A stretch of DNA of 64,000 bases from Riemerella anatipestifer ATCC 11845 = DSM 15868 (lineage in GTDB: Bacteria; Bacteroidota; Bacteroidia; Flavobacteriales; Weeksellaceae), in NCBI RefSeq assembly GCF_000252855.1, contig NC_017045.1:620001-684000 (forward strand), written 5' to 3'. This document shows, in pieces, positions 52,792-61,963 of the stretch. Every line of letters begins with the position of its first letter. Position 1 is the stretch's first letter. The notes beneath the pieces are model-generated. The model had not been told where the DNA came from. It made no database searches and saw only the letters and a program-made list of their open reading frames with translations. Both the position numbers and the translations under genes were made by a program.

Positions 52792-53829
52792 ATGGCGACT
52801 AATGTTTATGATAATATTCTCGGTTTAATAGGAAATACTCCTCTTGTTAGATTAAATAAAATTACCGAAAATATAGCAGCTACAGTCTATGCGAAGATAG
52901 AGTCTTCTAACCCAGGGCACTCTACTAAAGATAGGATAGCTCTGCATATTATAGAACAAGCAGAAAAAAAAGGATTACTAAAACCAGGTGCTACTATTGT
53001 AGAGACCACCTCTGGTAACACAGGGTTCTCCATTGCAATGGTAAACATTATCAAAGGGTACAAGTGCATCTTATCTGTAAGCGATAAAACCAAGCCTGAA
53101 AAAATAGCTTATCTAAAGGCATTAGGTGCTACCGTATATGTTTGCCCTGCAAATGTACCTGCGGACGACCCTCGCTCTTATTACGAAGTCGCTAAGAGAA
53201 TTGCTAAAGAAACACCTAACTCTATCTACATCAACCAATATTTTAACGAATTAAATATAGATGCTCACTACTCCTCTACTGGTCCTGAAATATGGGAACA
53301 GACCCAAGGGAAAATCACGCATCTAATAGCGTGTACTGGTACTGGCGGAACACTTTCTGGCTCTGCTAAATATCTTAAAGAGCAAAATCCTGATATCAAA
53401 ATTATTGGAGTAGATGCAGATGGTTCTATACTTAAAACTTACCACGAAACAGGAGCTATCAATAAAGAGGATATTCACCCCTATCAAATAGAAGGATTGG
53501 GCAAAAATTTAATCCCAACTGCTCTTAGGTTTGATTTAATAGACGAATTTGTACGAGTAAACGATGAACAAAGTGCTTACCGCACAAGAGAAATTGCTAT
53601 AAAAGAAGGCATTATGGGAGGCTACACTACAGGAGCCGTTACCCAAGCTCTTATGCAGTATGCGGAGGAGAATCCGTTTAAAGAAGATGATTTAGTAGTG
53701 CTTATCTACCCAGACCACGGTTCTAGATACATCAGCAAAGTCTATAATGATGAGTGGATGGAATCTCAAGGTTTTACCAATAACGAACTTCATAACTACG
53801 ACAAGCTCTTTAAAACAGAGCATATATAA
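52792..53829 (+). CDS. PLP-dependent cysteine/cystathionine synthase family protein
   Basis: A 345-residue enzyme. The N-terminus ILGLIGNTPLVRLNKI and the PLP Lys loop SNPGHSTKDRIALHI (about 44-58) mark the family; TSGNTGFSIA (substrate loop) and TGTGGTLSGSAKYL (PLP phosphate loop) follow. The C-terminus SRYISKVYNDEWM resembles cystathionine beta-synthase catalytic domains more than CysK, and no CBS regulatory domain is present. It makes cysteine from O-acetylserine or condenses serine and homocysteine. The exact reaction is uncertain. Confidence 0.85.
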   Translation: MATNVYDNILGLIGNTPLVRLNKITENIAATVYAKIESSNPGHSTKDRIALHIIEQAEKKGLLKPGATIVETTSGNTGFSIAMVNIIKGYKCILSVSDKTKPEKIAYLKALGATVYVCPANVPADDPRSYYEVAKRIAKETPNSIYINQYFNELNIDAHYSSTGPEIWEQTQGKITHLIACTGTGGTLSGSAKYLKEQNPDIKIIGVDADGSILKTYHETGAINKEDIHPYQIEGLGKNLIPTALRFDLIDEFVRVNDEQSAYRTREIAIKEGIMGGYTTGAVTQALMQYAEENPFKEDDLVVLIYPDHGSRYISKVYNDEWMESQGFTNNELHNYDKLFKTEHI

Positions 53830-53845
53830 ACTAAAATTATAGGTA

Positions 53846-53884
53846 AAAACTGTTTCTACAACAGATGTAGAAACAGTTTTTTTA
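53846..53884 (+). terminator. Terminator of the cystathionine-synthase-like gene
   Basis: AAAACTGTTTCTAC pairs perfectly with GTAGAAACAGTTTT around a 7-nt loop and is followed by a T run. Confidence 0.9.
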
Positions 53885-53924
53885 TTTTACAGCAACTCAT
53901 CAAAACCCTTTTTATACCATTAAG

Positions 53925-54251
53925 ATGAATTGGATTATTTTAATCATTGCAGGACTCTTTGAAGCCTTATTTGCATTTTGCTTAGGGAAAGCCAAAACTT
54001 CGGAAAATACAGAAGCGATTTGGTGGTATCTAGGCTTTTTAGTTGCTCTTACTACAAGTATGGGGTTACTCATTAAAGCCACCCAAACGCTCCCCATAGG
54101 AACCGCCTACGCTGTATGGACAGGAATAGGAGCAGTAGGCACTGTACTGATTGGCATCTTTGTATTTAAAGAACCTGCCACCACACTAAGACTCTTTTTC
54201 TTAGTCACTCTTATAGGCTCCATTATTGGGCTAAAAGCCGTATCAAGCTAA
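53925..54251 (+). CDS. SMR-family exporter, SugE/Gdx-like
   Basis: A 108-residue protein with four membrane helices. The essential Glu of helix 1 is in IIAGLFEALFAF (about residue 13), and TLPIGTAYAVWTGIGAVGTVLIGI (split over helices 3 and 4) is the SugE/Gdx signature rather than the EmrE one. Gdx proteins export guanidinium; other SMR proteins export quaternary amines. It follows a terminator and so probably has its own promoter. Confidence 0.85.
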   Translation: MNWIILIIAGLFEALFAFCLGKAKTSENTEAIWWYLGFLVALTTSMGLLIKATQTLPIGTAYAVWTGIGAVGTVLIGIFVFKEPATTLRLFFLVTLIGSIIGLKAVSS

Positions 54252-54258
54252 CAATCAT

Positions 54259-55788
54259 TTAATTCTCATTAATCGCCTTAACAACTTCTAAAGCGACACG
54301 GCGAGCTTCCTCTGCTTTTTTAGCAACATCCTTAGATATTTTTGAGGCTTCTTCAGCCGCTCTTCTACTTTCATTAGCCAATTGTTCCACAACTTTTGCT
54401 TCTTTTTCTCGTAATTTAGAAAGACTTTCCCTCTGCTTTGCGTCTTTGGAAGAAGATTGATAATATTCTCTTATTTTGGAAGAAGACTGCTTTATATCTT
54501 CTAAAATACGCTTATAACGAGGAGCATCATGAATTCTGTCCAACTGACTATACAAGCGTTCCAATTCTTTAAACTGCTCTTCAGTATTTGATTTTGCAGA
54601 AATAGGACTTCTCAACTTTTCTATTTTAGTTCTTATTTTTTCTTCCTTTTTTCGTTCCAATTCCAAGGCTTTTCTATACTTATCAATCTTTTTTCGCTCC
54701 TTTTGAATAATCTTTCTAAAATCTTCATTGGGCTTTCTCAAAGTATCTATTTTAACTTCTGTACTTTTATTCTCAACTTCATACACAAAATCTTGTGATA
54801 TCACCTTATCATTACTTCTATTTTTACTCTTTTGTGAAACTGACTTTCTAGCTTCTTCTTTAGGATTGTTATGATTTTTCAAATCATTAACCTTATGTTC
54901 TATGACTTCGTTTAAGGTTGCAATCTCTTTGTTTTTGGTATTAACAGCATAGATAAATACCATACTAAACACTAACGGTAAGACTAACACTTTTCTAATG
55001 TAAGCAAACTTTGTTTTTGATTTTTTTAACATAATAATTCTTTTTTTAAGGTTAGATGACATAAATGGATTGGTTGCTGGAAAAACTTTCCCCGAGAAAT
55101 GATGCTCTAAAATCACTTTCGCAAACGACTGAGTATCGCCCTTCTTTATAGATTGACTATCTGCTAAATACTCGTGAATTAAACTCAATTCTTTTTTTAT
55201 TAAATAAAAAATAGGATTGAACCAAAATATAGATTGAAATAAAGAAACTATAAACTTATCCCAAGAATGACCTTGCTCTATATGTACCATCTCGTGCTTT
55301 AGGATTTGACGCCCTAAATCCGTATCAATAGCAATACTATTCTTCCAAAATAAATTTTTAAAGTATGAAAATGGAGCTTCTTCTAAATCGGTTTTATAAA
55401 AGTTAATCCCTTGAAAATTAATTTTTTCATATTTATTTTTTAGCTTTGACAATCGCCACATTCCCAACAGTAATCTAAATAAAAATATTACTGACTCAAA
55501 AGCTACTATTATCCCTAAAAAGTAAAACAAAACAGTGTAAGATTCTTGTTTATACTTTGATGAATAACTCTTAAATTCACTCATTAGCATAAGTACCTTT
55601 GGATTTACTTCAATGGTAAAATACTCTACTTTAAGCAAAGGAAGTAATACGCTTATGAATAATGTAAGCATTAAATAAAACCTATTATAACGATGAAAAG
55701 TCTTATCTTTCAAAAAGATAAAATAATAAGTGTATAAAACCCCCGAACAAACCAAAGATTTTATAATATAGGTCATTAGAGAATCCAT
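54259..55788 (-). CDS. M56-family (BlaR1/MecR1-like) membrane metallopeptidase with coiled-coil tail
   Basis: A 509-residue protein. The first 280 residues contain four membrane helices and the gluzincin motif LKHEMVHIEQGHSWD (HExxH, about 165-179), as in BlaR1/MecR1. The C-terminal 220 residues are highly charged and predicted coiled coil (RKIIQKERKKIDKYRKALEL, RREAEE-like repeats), in place of a penicillin-binding sensor domain. It lies 6 bp behind the BlaI-like repressor gene, so the pair forms a signal system: the protease would trigger cleavage of the repressor. The stimulus is unknown and need not be beta-lactam. Confidence 0.85.
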   Translation of the reverse strand: MDSLMTYIIKSLVCSGVLYTYYFIFLKDKTFHRYNRFYLMLTLFISVLLPLLKVEYFTIEVNPKVLMLMSEFKSYSSKYKQESYTVLFYFLGIIVAFESVIFLFRLLLGMWRLSKLKNKYEKINFQGINFYKTDLEEAPFSYFKNLFWKNSIAIDTDLGRQILKHEMVHIEQGHSWDKFIVSLFQSIFWFNPIFYLIKKELSLIHEYLADSQSIKKGDTQSFAKVILEHHFSGKVFPATNPFMSSNLKKRIIMLKKSKTKFAYIRKVLVLPLVFSMVFIYAVNTKNKEIATLNEVIEHKVNDLKNHNNPKEEARKSVSQKSKNRSNDKVISQDFVYEVENKSTEVKIDTLRKPNEDFRKIIQKERKKIDKYRKALELERKKEEKIRTKIEKLRSPISAKSNTEEQFKELERLYSQLDRIHDAPRYKRILEDIKQSSSKIREYYQSSSKDAKQRESLSKLREKEAKVVEQLANESRRAAEEASKISKDVAKKAEEARRVALEVVKAINEN

Positions 55789-55794
55789 AGCTAG

Positions 55795-56154
55795 TTATTT
55801 TTTAAGTTCTTTTAATAATAACTCTAAATCTTCCACTGACATCTGTTTTTCTTCTACTAAAAAAGAAACAGCTTCTTTATAAGACCCTCCAAAATAGTTT
55901 TTAATAATACCTCCAAAAGATTTTTTACTGTACTCTTTTTGGGAAATTATAGGGAAATACTCATGTTGTCTACCATACACACGATAATCTACAAAGCCTT
56001 TCTCCTTAAGAACCTTAAGTATTGTGGATACTGTATTGGTATGAGGCTTAGGCTCTGGAAAAAATTCTAATATATCTTTTAAAAAACCCTTTTCTAATTG
56101 CCACAGATATTGCATTACCTGTTCTTCTGCTTTGGTAAGTTGCTTTATTTCCAT
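55795..56154 (-). CDS. BlaI/MecI/CopY-family repressor
   Basis: A 119-residue winged-helix protein. The HTH region (LTKAEEQVMQYLWQLEKGFL) and HTNTVSTILKVLKEKGFVDY are the family hallmarks; the C-terminal half (KSFGGIIKNYFGGSYKEAVS) forms dimer helices. These repressors are released from DNA when cut by an M56 metallopeptidase, which is the next gene. A promoter is likely in 56155-56230. Confidence 0.92.
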   Translation of the reverse strand: MEIKQLTKAEEQVMQYLWQLEKGFLKDILEFFPEPKPHTNTVSTILKVLKEKGFVDYRVYGRQHEYFPIISQKEYSKKSFGGIIKNYFGGSYKEAVSFLVEEKQMSVEDLELLLKELKK

Positions 56155-56238
56155 ATCACTATAAATTTAGTGATACAAATATATAACTATATTTTAAATA
56201 TACAACTATTTTTTTAGTGATAATTTTATTTTACAAAA

Positions 56239-56276
56239 AAAATCGCTGTTAGAGAAATTTCTCTAACAGCGATTTT
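56239..56276 (-). terminator. Terminator of lpd
   Basis: AAAATCGCTGTTAGAGAAA and TTTCTCTAACAGCGATTTT form a 19-bp-arm perfect palindrome, with a T run on the minus strand after it. Confidence 0.9.
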
Positions 56277-56300
56277 CATATTAATTTATCTATAAATCAA

Positions 56301-57704
56301 TTACATATGCAATGCTCTTTTTCCTGTAGCATCTAAAGCCGCTTCTTTAATAGCTTCTGTAAATGTTGGGTGAGCGTGAGAAATTCTTGAAATATCTTCG
56401 GCACTCGCACGGAATTCCATAGCTACTACAGCTTCTGCAATCATATCCGCAGCACGAGCTCCTATCATATGAACTCCTAAAATTTCGTCTGTTTTTTCAT
56501 CAGCCAATACCTTAATTAGTCCATCAATATCTCCACTCGCACGGCTTCTACCCAAAGCTCTCATTGGGAAACTTCCCACTTTATAAGAAACGCCTTCTTC
56601 TTTAAGCTGCTCTTCTGTCTTCCCTACTCCAGCTACTTCTGGCCAAGTGTAAACCACCCCTGGTATTAGATTGTAGTTAATATGAGGTTTTTGCCCTGCT
56701 AAAGTTTCTGCTACAAAAACACCTTCTTCTTCCGCCTTGTGAGCCAACATAGCTCCCTTAACCACATCACCAATCGCATAGATATTAGATACATTAGTCT
56801 GAAGGTGGTCATTTACTTTTACTCTTCCTCTTTCATCTAAATCCACACCTGCATTCTCTAAGCCTAAACCTTCCGTATAAGGTCTTCTTCCCACTGATAC
56901 TAAGCAATAATCTCCCTCTACACTTACTTCTGCCCCCTTCTTATCTTTAGCTGTTACTACCACGGCATCGCCTTTTCTTTCCACCGCAGAAACTGCTGTA
57001 GAAAGCATAAATTTCATTCCTTGTTTTTTAAGAACTTTTTGTAATTCTTTAGACAAAGAACCGTCCATTCCTGGGATAATTTTATCTAAATACTCTACCA
57101 CTGTTACCTCAGAACCTAGTCTTTTGTAAACAGAACCAAGCTCTAGCCCTATAACACCACCACCGATTACGATAAGGTGCTTAGGTATTTCTTTCAAATT
57201 AAGAGCCTCCGTAGAAGTTATGATTCTTTCTTTATCTAAACTAATGAAAGGCAAAGAAGACGGCTTAGACCCCGTAGCTATAATGGTATATTTGGACTCA
57301 ATAGACTCTGTAGAGCCATCATTTTTTATTACTTTAATTTTAGTTGCTGTTTCAAAACTTCCTACTCCTTCAAAAACTGTAATTTTGTTTTTGTCCATTA
57401 GGAAATTAATCCCCTTGGTCGTTTGCTCTACCACTTCGTTTTTTCTTTCTACCATTCTAGCCAAATCCGCTTTAGGCTCGTTGATAACAATTCCGTGGTT
57501 TGCAAAGTTATGCTTAGCATTTTCAAAATGCTCTGAACTATCCAAAAGTGCCTTAGACGGAATACACCCTACATTAAGACATGTCCCTCCCAAGGTAGGA
57601 TATTTCTCTATAATAGCTGTTTTAAAACCTAATTGTGCACAACGAATAGCTGCCACATAACCTCCAGGTCCAGAACCGATAACAGTAACATCAAATTGAC
57701 TCAT
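56301..57704 (-). CDS. lpd: Dihydrolipoyl dehydrogenase
   Basis: A 467-residue flavoenzyme. FAD motif VIGSGPGGYVAAIRCAQLG and redox disulfide GGTCLNVGCIPSKALL (CxxxxC, about 40-55) come first; the NAD motif VIGGGVIGLELGSVYKRLG and the catalytic HAHPTFTEAIKEAA at the C-terminus complete it. It reoxidises lipoamide in pyruvate and 2-oxoglutarate dehydrogenases and glycine cleavage. No other complex subunit is adjacent. Confidence 0.96.
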   Translation of the reverse strand: MSQFDVTVIGSGPGGYVAAIRCAQLGFKTAIIEKYPTLGGTCLNVGCIPSKALLDSSEHFENAKHNFANHGIVINEPKADLARMVERKNEVVEQTTKGINFLMDKNKITVFEGVGSFETATKIKVIKNDGSTESIESKYTIIATGSKPSSLPFISLDKERIITSTEALNLKEIPKHLIVIGGGVIGLELGSVYKRLGSEVTVVEYLDKIIPGMDGSLSKELQKVLKKQGMKFMLSTAVSAVERKGDAVVVTAKDKKGAEVSVEGDYCLVSVGRRPYTEGLGLENAGVDLDERGRVKVNDHLQTNVSNIYAIGDVVKGAMLAHKAEEEGVFVAETLAGQKPHINYNLIPGVVYTWPEVAGVGKTEEQLKEEGVSYKVGSFPMRALGRSRASGDIDGLIKVLADEKTDEILGVHMIGARAADMIAEAVVAMEFRASAEDISRISHAHPTFTEAIKEAALDATGKRALHM

Positions 57705-57795
57705 TATAATTCAAATTTATTTTTGTTTTTACCCTGACAAATGTACTAATTTTTATATGAACCACCAACCCAGATATTCCGCAAACCTAAAACAA

Positions 57796-57821
57796 AAAAG
57801 GCGACTAATAAGCCACCTTTT
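57796..57821 (-). terminator. Terminator between ppk2 and lpd
   Basis: On the minus strand AAAAGGTGGC pairs with GTCGCCTTTT (two G-U pairs), followed by a T run. It ends the PPK2 operon before lpd. Confidence 0.75.
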
Positions 57822-57831
57822 GTAAACTACC

Positions 57832-58638
57832 CTAATCTTCTAACTCTTCGTGAGTTATCACCTCTGAGTTCTTCGGTTCGTACGGAATTTTATCTAATAT
57901 ATACTCTAATGCCTCTACTCTTGCCTTAGATTTTTTATTGGCTTTTAATACTTTCCACGGTGCAATTTCTGTATCCGAAACCTCAAACATTTTTTCCTTA
58001 TATTCCGTATAAACATCCCATAAATCTAAAGCCTTAGCATCTACAGGGCTATATTTCCATTTTTTAAGAGGATTTTCTATAATATCAGCAAACCTTTTCG
58101 CTTGTTCTTCTTTTGAAATGGAAAAATACAATTTGAGCAAATAAGTACCCGAGTTTACTAGCATTTTTTCAAACTCATTGACTTGCGACATAAAAATATC
58201 ATACTCTTCTTTTGTACAAAACCCATTAACAGGCTCTACCACTGCACGGTTGTACCAACTTCTATCGAAAAATACAATTTCCCCAGCTTTTGGCAACTGA
58301 CTGATGTATCGCTGAAAATACCATTGACCTTGCTCTACCTCATTAGGCTTTGGAAGAGCAACCACACGATGCTCTCTAGGGTTAAGATGCTCAGTAATTC
58401 TTCTTATCGCTCCTCCTTTACCAGCGGCATCTCTACCTTCAAAAATAATGATTACCCTCTGTTTATTTTCTACTACCCAATTTTGCATTTTGATAAGCTC
58501 TTCTTGCAATGTAGCCAATCTTTTCTCGTACTTTATCGTACGCAATGCTTTGTCTGGATTAAGCGTATCCGACTGCAATAGAGCATAAAGCCCCTTTTTA
58601 GTATCTAGTTTTTTATATTGTATATCTGTAAGTTCCAT
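57832..58638 (-). CDS. ppk2: Polyphosphate kinase 2 family protein (copy A)
   Basis: A 268-residue PPK2 domain. Walker A IIFEGRDAAGKGGAIRRITE (about 63-82), Walker B region EIVFFDRSWYNRAVVEPVNG and the lid WKYSPVDAKALDLWDVYTEY are intact. PPK2 enzymes phosphorylate nucleoside mono- or diphosphates with polyphosphate, or run the reverse reaction. It lies 18 bp behind a paralog. Confidence 0.92.
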   Translation of the reverse strand: MELTDIQYKKLDTKKGLYALLQSDTLNPDKALRTIKYEKRLATLQEELIKMQNWVVENKQRVIIIFEGRDAAGKGGAIRRITEHLNPREHRVVALPKPNEVEQGQWYFQRYISQLPKAGEIVFFDRSWYNRAVVEPVNGFCTKEEYDIFMSQVNEFEKMLVNSGTYLLKLYFSISKEEQAKRFADIIENPLKKWKYSPVDAKALDLWDVYTEYKEKMFEVSDTEIAPWKVLKANKKSKARVEALEYILDKIPYEPKNSEVITHEELED

Positions 58639-58656
58639 ATTGATGTTTATTTATAG

Positions 58657-59511
58657 TTAAAAGTCTATTTGCTTAATCATTCTAAAGTATCTTTGTACCA
58701 CACTAGGGTCTGGGTTAAGGGAAACCTCATTCTCTCCTTTCCCTTCGTAATTAAACTGACTAAGCACATATCTTATTGCCTCTAATCTCGCTCTCTTTTT
58801 ATTATCAGACTTCACCACTACCCAAGGCGAAAAAGCATTGTGAGTTCTAGAAAACATCTGATTTTTGTATTTTGTGAACTCGTCCCATAGTTCCTGTCCT
58901 TTTTCATCTACGGGGCTGTATTTCCATTTTTTCAGTGGATTTTGAAGCCTACTATTAAAACGGAATAACTGCTCATCTTTACTTACAGAAAACCAAAACT
59001 TAATAATATGTGTCCCCGATTCGTAAAGCATATGCTCAAACTCTGGCACCTGAACCATATATTCCTCATATTGCTCTGGCGTACAGAATCCCATCACAGG
59101 CTCTACTACCGCTCTATTATACCAACTTCTATCAAAGAAAACAATCTCACCAGAATTAGGAAGTTCTTTAATATATCTACGAAAATACCACTGCCCTCGT
59201 TCCACATCTGTAGGTTTATTAAGAGCTACAATACGCATAGCACGAGGGTTAAGATGTTCCGCAAAACGCTTAATAGTCCCTCCTTTACCAGAAGCATCTC
59301 TCCCTTCAAAAATAATAGCAACTTTTTTACCCGTATTTTTAATCCAGTTCTGAAGATTTACAAGTTCTGCTTGTAATAATTTTAATTCATCTTCATACTC
59401 TATCTTTTCTATAAGGGCAGCATATCTGGAATCTTCATCTTGATGTTTGTAGAGGTACTTCATCAAATCCTCTTTGGTTTTCATTTTCTCTAAATCAGTC
59501 TTTGGTATCAT
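58657..59511 (-). CDS. ppk2: Polyphosphate kinase 2 family protein (copy B)
   Basis: A 284-residue paralog of the following gene, with Walker A IIFEGRDASGKGGTIKRFAE, EIVFFDRSWYNRAVVEPVMG and WKYSPVDEKGQELWDEFTKY. It has a Ser where copy A has Ala in the loop, and about 15 extra residues at the C-terminus (NPDPSVVQRYFRMIKQIDF). The two copies are cotranscribed and probably differ in substrate. Confidence 0.92.
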   Translation of the reverse strand: MIPKTDLEKMKTKEDLMKYLYKHQDEDSRYAALIEKIEYEDELKLLQAELVNLQNWIKNTGKKVAIIFEGRDASGKGGTIKRFAEHLNPRAMRIVALNKPTDVERGQWYFRRYIKELPNSGEIVFFDRSWYNRAVVEPVMGFCTPEQYEEYMVQVPEFEHMLYESGTHIIKFWFSVSKDEQLFRFNSRLQNPLKKWKYSPVDEKGQELWDEFTKYKNQMFSRTHNAFSPWVVVKSDNKKRARLEAIRYVLSQFNYEGKGENEVSLNPDPSVVQRYFRMIKQIDF

Positions 59512-59613
59512 ATAATAATCTTACTTTTATTTTTCTCTATAAAGTTAAGATTATTTGGTTAAACATAAAAAGTTTATAAGGTGATTTTTAACAGTAAGAA
59601 AAGGATTAAAAAC

Positions 59614-59642
59614 AAAAAAACCTCTAGTAGCTACTAGAGGTT
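59614..59642 (-). terminator. Terminator of tRNA-Asp
   Basis: AACCTCTAGTAG/CTACTAGAGGTT is a perfect palindrome with a run of A on its left (T run on the minus strand), 17 bp behind the tRNA. Confidence 0.85.
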
Positions 59643-59658
59643 CTAACCATAAATATTG

Positions 59659-59732
59659 CGATCCGGACGGGGCTCGAACCCGCGACCACCTGCGTGACAG
59701 GCAGGTATTCTAACCAGCTGAACTACCGGATC
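59659..59732 (-). tRNA. tRNA-Asp (GTC)
   Basis: Minus strand: acceptor GATCCGG/CCGGATC with discriminator G, anticodon arm CTGCCTGTCACGCAG with GTC, and T arm GCGGGTTCGAGCCCCGT. CCA is not encoded. No other tRNA is adjacent. Confidence 0.93.
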
Positions 59733-59833
59733 TTTTTATAAGAACATTATTCTTAATTATGTATCAGAACGCTTATCTGAATAATGTGGTTGCAAAAGTA
59801 TAACTTTTTTCAATACAAACAAAATTTTATATA

Positions 59834-59864
59834 AAAAAAAGCACCTTCATTTTAGAAAGTGCTT
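59834..59864 (-). terminator. Terminator of trxA
   Basis: On the minus strand AAGCACTTTC pairs with GAAGGTGCTT (one G-U), followed by a T run, 20 bp after trxA. Confidence 0.8.
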
Positions 59865-59883
59865 ATAAATCAATTTATTTTTT

Positions 59884-60201
59884 TTATAAATGCGCTGATA
59901 ATTTTTCTGCAATAACCTCCTTAGGAGACACGCCTACTAGCTTATCTACCACTTCTCCATTCTTGAAGATAAGAACTGTAGGTATATTTCTAATACCGTA
60001 CTCCATAGCTACCTGCTGGTTGTTATCTACGTCTACTTTACCTACAACTGCTTTACCTTCAAAATCATTTGCTAATTCTTCTACGATAGGTCCTAGCATT
60101 CTGCATGGTCCACACCATACTGCCCAAAAGTCTACTAATACAGGCTTGTCTGAGTTTATTACTACTTCTTTAAAATTGCTGTCTGTAATTTCTAATGCCA
60201 T
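59884..60201 (-). CDS. trxA: Thioredoxin
   Basis: A 105-residue classical thioredoxin: active site DFWAVWCGPCRMLGPIVEEL (WCGPC), GKVDVDNN, and the cis-Pro loop GIRNIPTVLIFKNGE. It reduces cytosolic disulfides. It lies 83 bp behind the cysteine desulfurase gene and may be part of the same transcript or have its own promoter. Confidence 0.96.
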   Translation of the reverse strand: MALEITDSNFKEVVINSDKPVLVDFWAVWCGPCRMLGPIVEELANDFEGKAVVGKVDVDNNQQVAMEYGIRNIPTVLIFKNGEVVDKLVGVSPKEVIAEKLSAHL

Positions 60202-60284
60202 AATTTTACATTTTTAGTCTGCAAATATATTACTTTATTCTTTTATTTTAGTATTTATATATCGATAGTTAATATCGTTTATTT

Positions 60285-61430
60285 CTATAATTCTTGCTGT
60301 ATTTCTTTAAGAGCCTTTACCAATGCATCTATATCAGCCTTAGTCGTAAGATGGCTAAAAGATACTCTTAGAGGTGTGGTATACTCCATATCTTCTTCAT
60401 CTACTACCATCATCATTACCATAGAAGGCTTACTAGCCCCAGAACTACACGCACTTCCTTGAGAAACAGCAATACCTTTCATATCCAACTGCAAGCTCAA
60501 TAACGGATTTTTAAATGGCAGTAGAACACTCAATACCGTATAAAGGCTACTATCCTGCTCAGCGCTTCTTCCGTTAAATTTAACTCCTGAAATATTTCCA
60601 GATAATTGCTCTATTGCGTAATTCTTTATGTCTTTAATATGAGAAGTATAATTTTCTAGGTTGCTCATTGCAATTTCTAAAGCCTTGCCAAGTCCTACAA
60701 TGCCACTCACATTTTCTGTGCCTGCACGAAGACTTCTCTCCTGAGGCCCTCCTGTTATAAGCGACTGAAGCCCTGAAGCTTTCCTAACAAAAGCAAACCC
60801 CACTCCTTTAGGTCCGTGGAATTTATGAGCACTACAAGAGGCAAAATCCAAAGGCACTTCTTGAAAATCTAAATCTAAATGAGCTACCGTTTGCACCGTA
60901 TCCGAATGGAATAAAGCTCCATTTTCTTTACATAGTGCAGATACCTTTTTGATATCTAAAATATTACCTATCTCATTATTGGCGTGCATTAGAGTAACCA
61001 AAGTTTTTTTATCCGATTTCTTTAATTCTTGCTCTAGTTTTACCAAATCTATATCACCCTGTGCATTAGGACGAAGATATACCAACTCCACACCCTTGCG
61101 TTTCTTCATATCCAAGCAAGTCTCCGCCACGCATTTGTGCTCTATAGGAGAAGTAATAATTCGCTCCACACCCAAATGCTCCACACAAGATTTAATAATC
61201 ATATTATTAGACTCTGTACCGCACGAAGTAAAGATAATTTCGCCAGGTTGCACCTTTAAATAATCAGCGATTTGGCGTCTCACAGCTTCTATCCTAGTTT
61301 TAGCCTCTTGCCCTATACTATGCGTAGAAGAAGGGTTACCATAACAAAATTTCATAGAGTTTACCATTTCCTCTATTACTTCGTCTAAAAGTGGCGTAGT
61401 AGCCGCATTATCTAAATATATTTTACTCAT
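60285..61430 (-). CDS. Cysteine desulfurase, NifS/IscS type
   Basis: A 381-residue PLP enzyme. The opening KIYLDNAATTPLLDEV, the HANNEIGNI loop, the PLP Lys in CSAHKFHGPKGVGFAF (about 200-215) and the mobile catalytic Cys in QGSACSSGASKPS mark the class I family. It moves sulfur from cysteine to Fe-S or tRNA thiolation acceptors. No iscU-type gene is adjacent; it follows a small exported-protein gene by 3 bp. Confidence 0.92.
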   Translation of the reverse strand: MSKIYLDNAATTPLLDEVIEEMVNSMKFCYGNPSSTHSIGQEAKTRIEAVRRQIADYLKVQPGEIIFTSCGTESNNMIIKSCVEHLGVERIITSPIEHKCVAETCLDMKKRKGVELVYLRPNAQGDIDLVKLEQELKKSDKKTLVTLMHANNEIGNILDIKKVSALCKENGALFHSDTVQTVAHLDLDFQEVPLDFASCSAHKFHGPKGVGFAFVRKASGLQSLITGGPQERSLRAGTENVSGIVGLGKALEIAMSNLENYTSHIKDIKNYAIEQLSGNISGVKFNGRSAEQDSSLYTVLSVLLPFKNPLLSLQLDMKGIAVSQGSACSSGASKPSMVMMMVVDEEDMEYTTPLRVSFSHLTTKADIDALVKALKEIQQEL

Positions 61431-61433
61431 TTT

Positions 61434-61943
61434 TTATTTCAGTATAATATTATTAAACTTTAAATCTTTAGAAACTGAAAAAACCATCCACGGTGTGGTA
61501 ATGACCTGCACTTGCATTTCTGGTTCTCTAATAGGTGCTTTTGAAAGCGAAGAAGGCTGATTTTTTTTCATATAAACTTCCAAAGTATCGCCTACTAATT
61601 TAACACTATCAATACCTTGAGGCTTATGCATACCTGCTCTAAAAGTTCCTAAATGATAAAGAATTACTTGTTGATTTTTAGGAAATATTAACTTGGGTTC
61701 TCTATTCTTCTCCTCGTTTGGGTTTAAAACTACAAATTGATTTACAGATAAAACCCTATTAAGTTCCTCTTGAGAGTTTATAAGTCTAAAGCCTCTCTTT
61801 TCTTCCCCTCCAGAAGCTTCCGAATAAAACAATCTTTCCTCTTGTTTTTGCTGATTACTAATCTCTTGCTTCATAACTTTCCGCTTTTGAGGAGTACACA
61901 TTATAAAGATGCCTAAACCTAAGGTTAAAAGTAAATTTTTCAT
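61434..61943 (-). CDS. Hypothetical exported protein, possibly PrcB-like
   Basis: A 169-residue protein starting at ATG 61943. A short signal (NLLLTLGLGIFIMC) may be a lipoprotein signal with a non-standard lipobox. The C-terminal 90 residues (QVILYHLGTFRAGMHKPQ, VKLVGDTLEVYMKKNQPSS, TTPWMVFSVSKDLKF) resemble the PrcB C-terminal domain found in protease-complex partner proteins. The resemblance is by pattern only. It sits between the HAD hydrolase and cysteine desulfurase genes. Confidence 0.6.
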   Translation of the reverse strand: MKNLLLTLGLGIFIMCTPQKRKVMKQEISNQQKQEERLFYSEASGGEEKRGFRLINSQEELNRVLSVNQFVVLNPNEEKNREPKLIFPKNQQVILYHLGTFRAGMHKPQGIDSVKLVGDTLEVYMKKNQPSSLSKAPIREPEMQVQVITTPWMVFSVSKDLKFNNIILK

Positions 61944-61963
61944 CACCAATATTTTTGGCTAAT

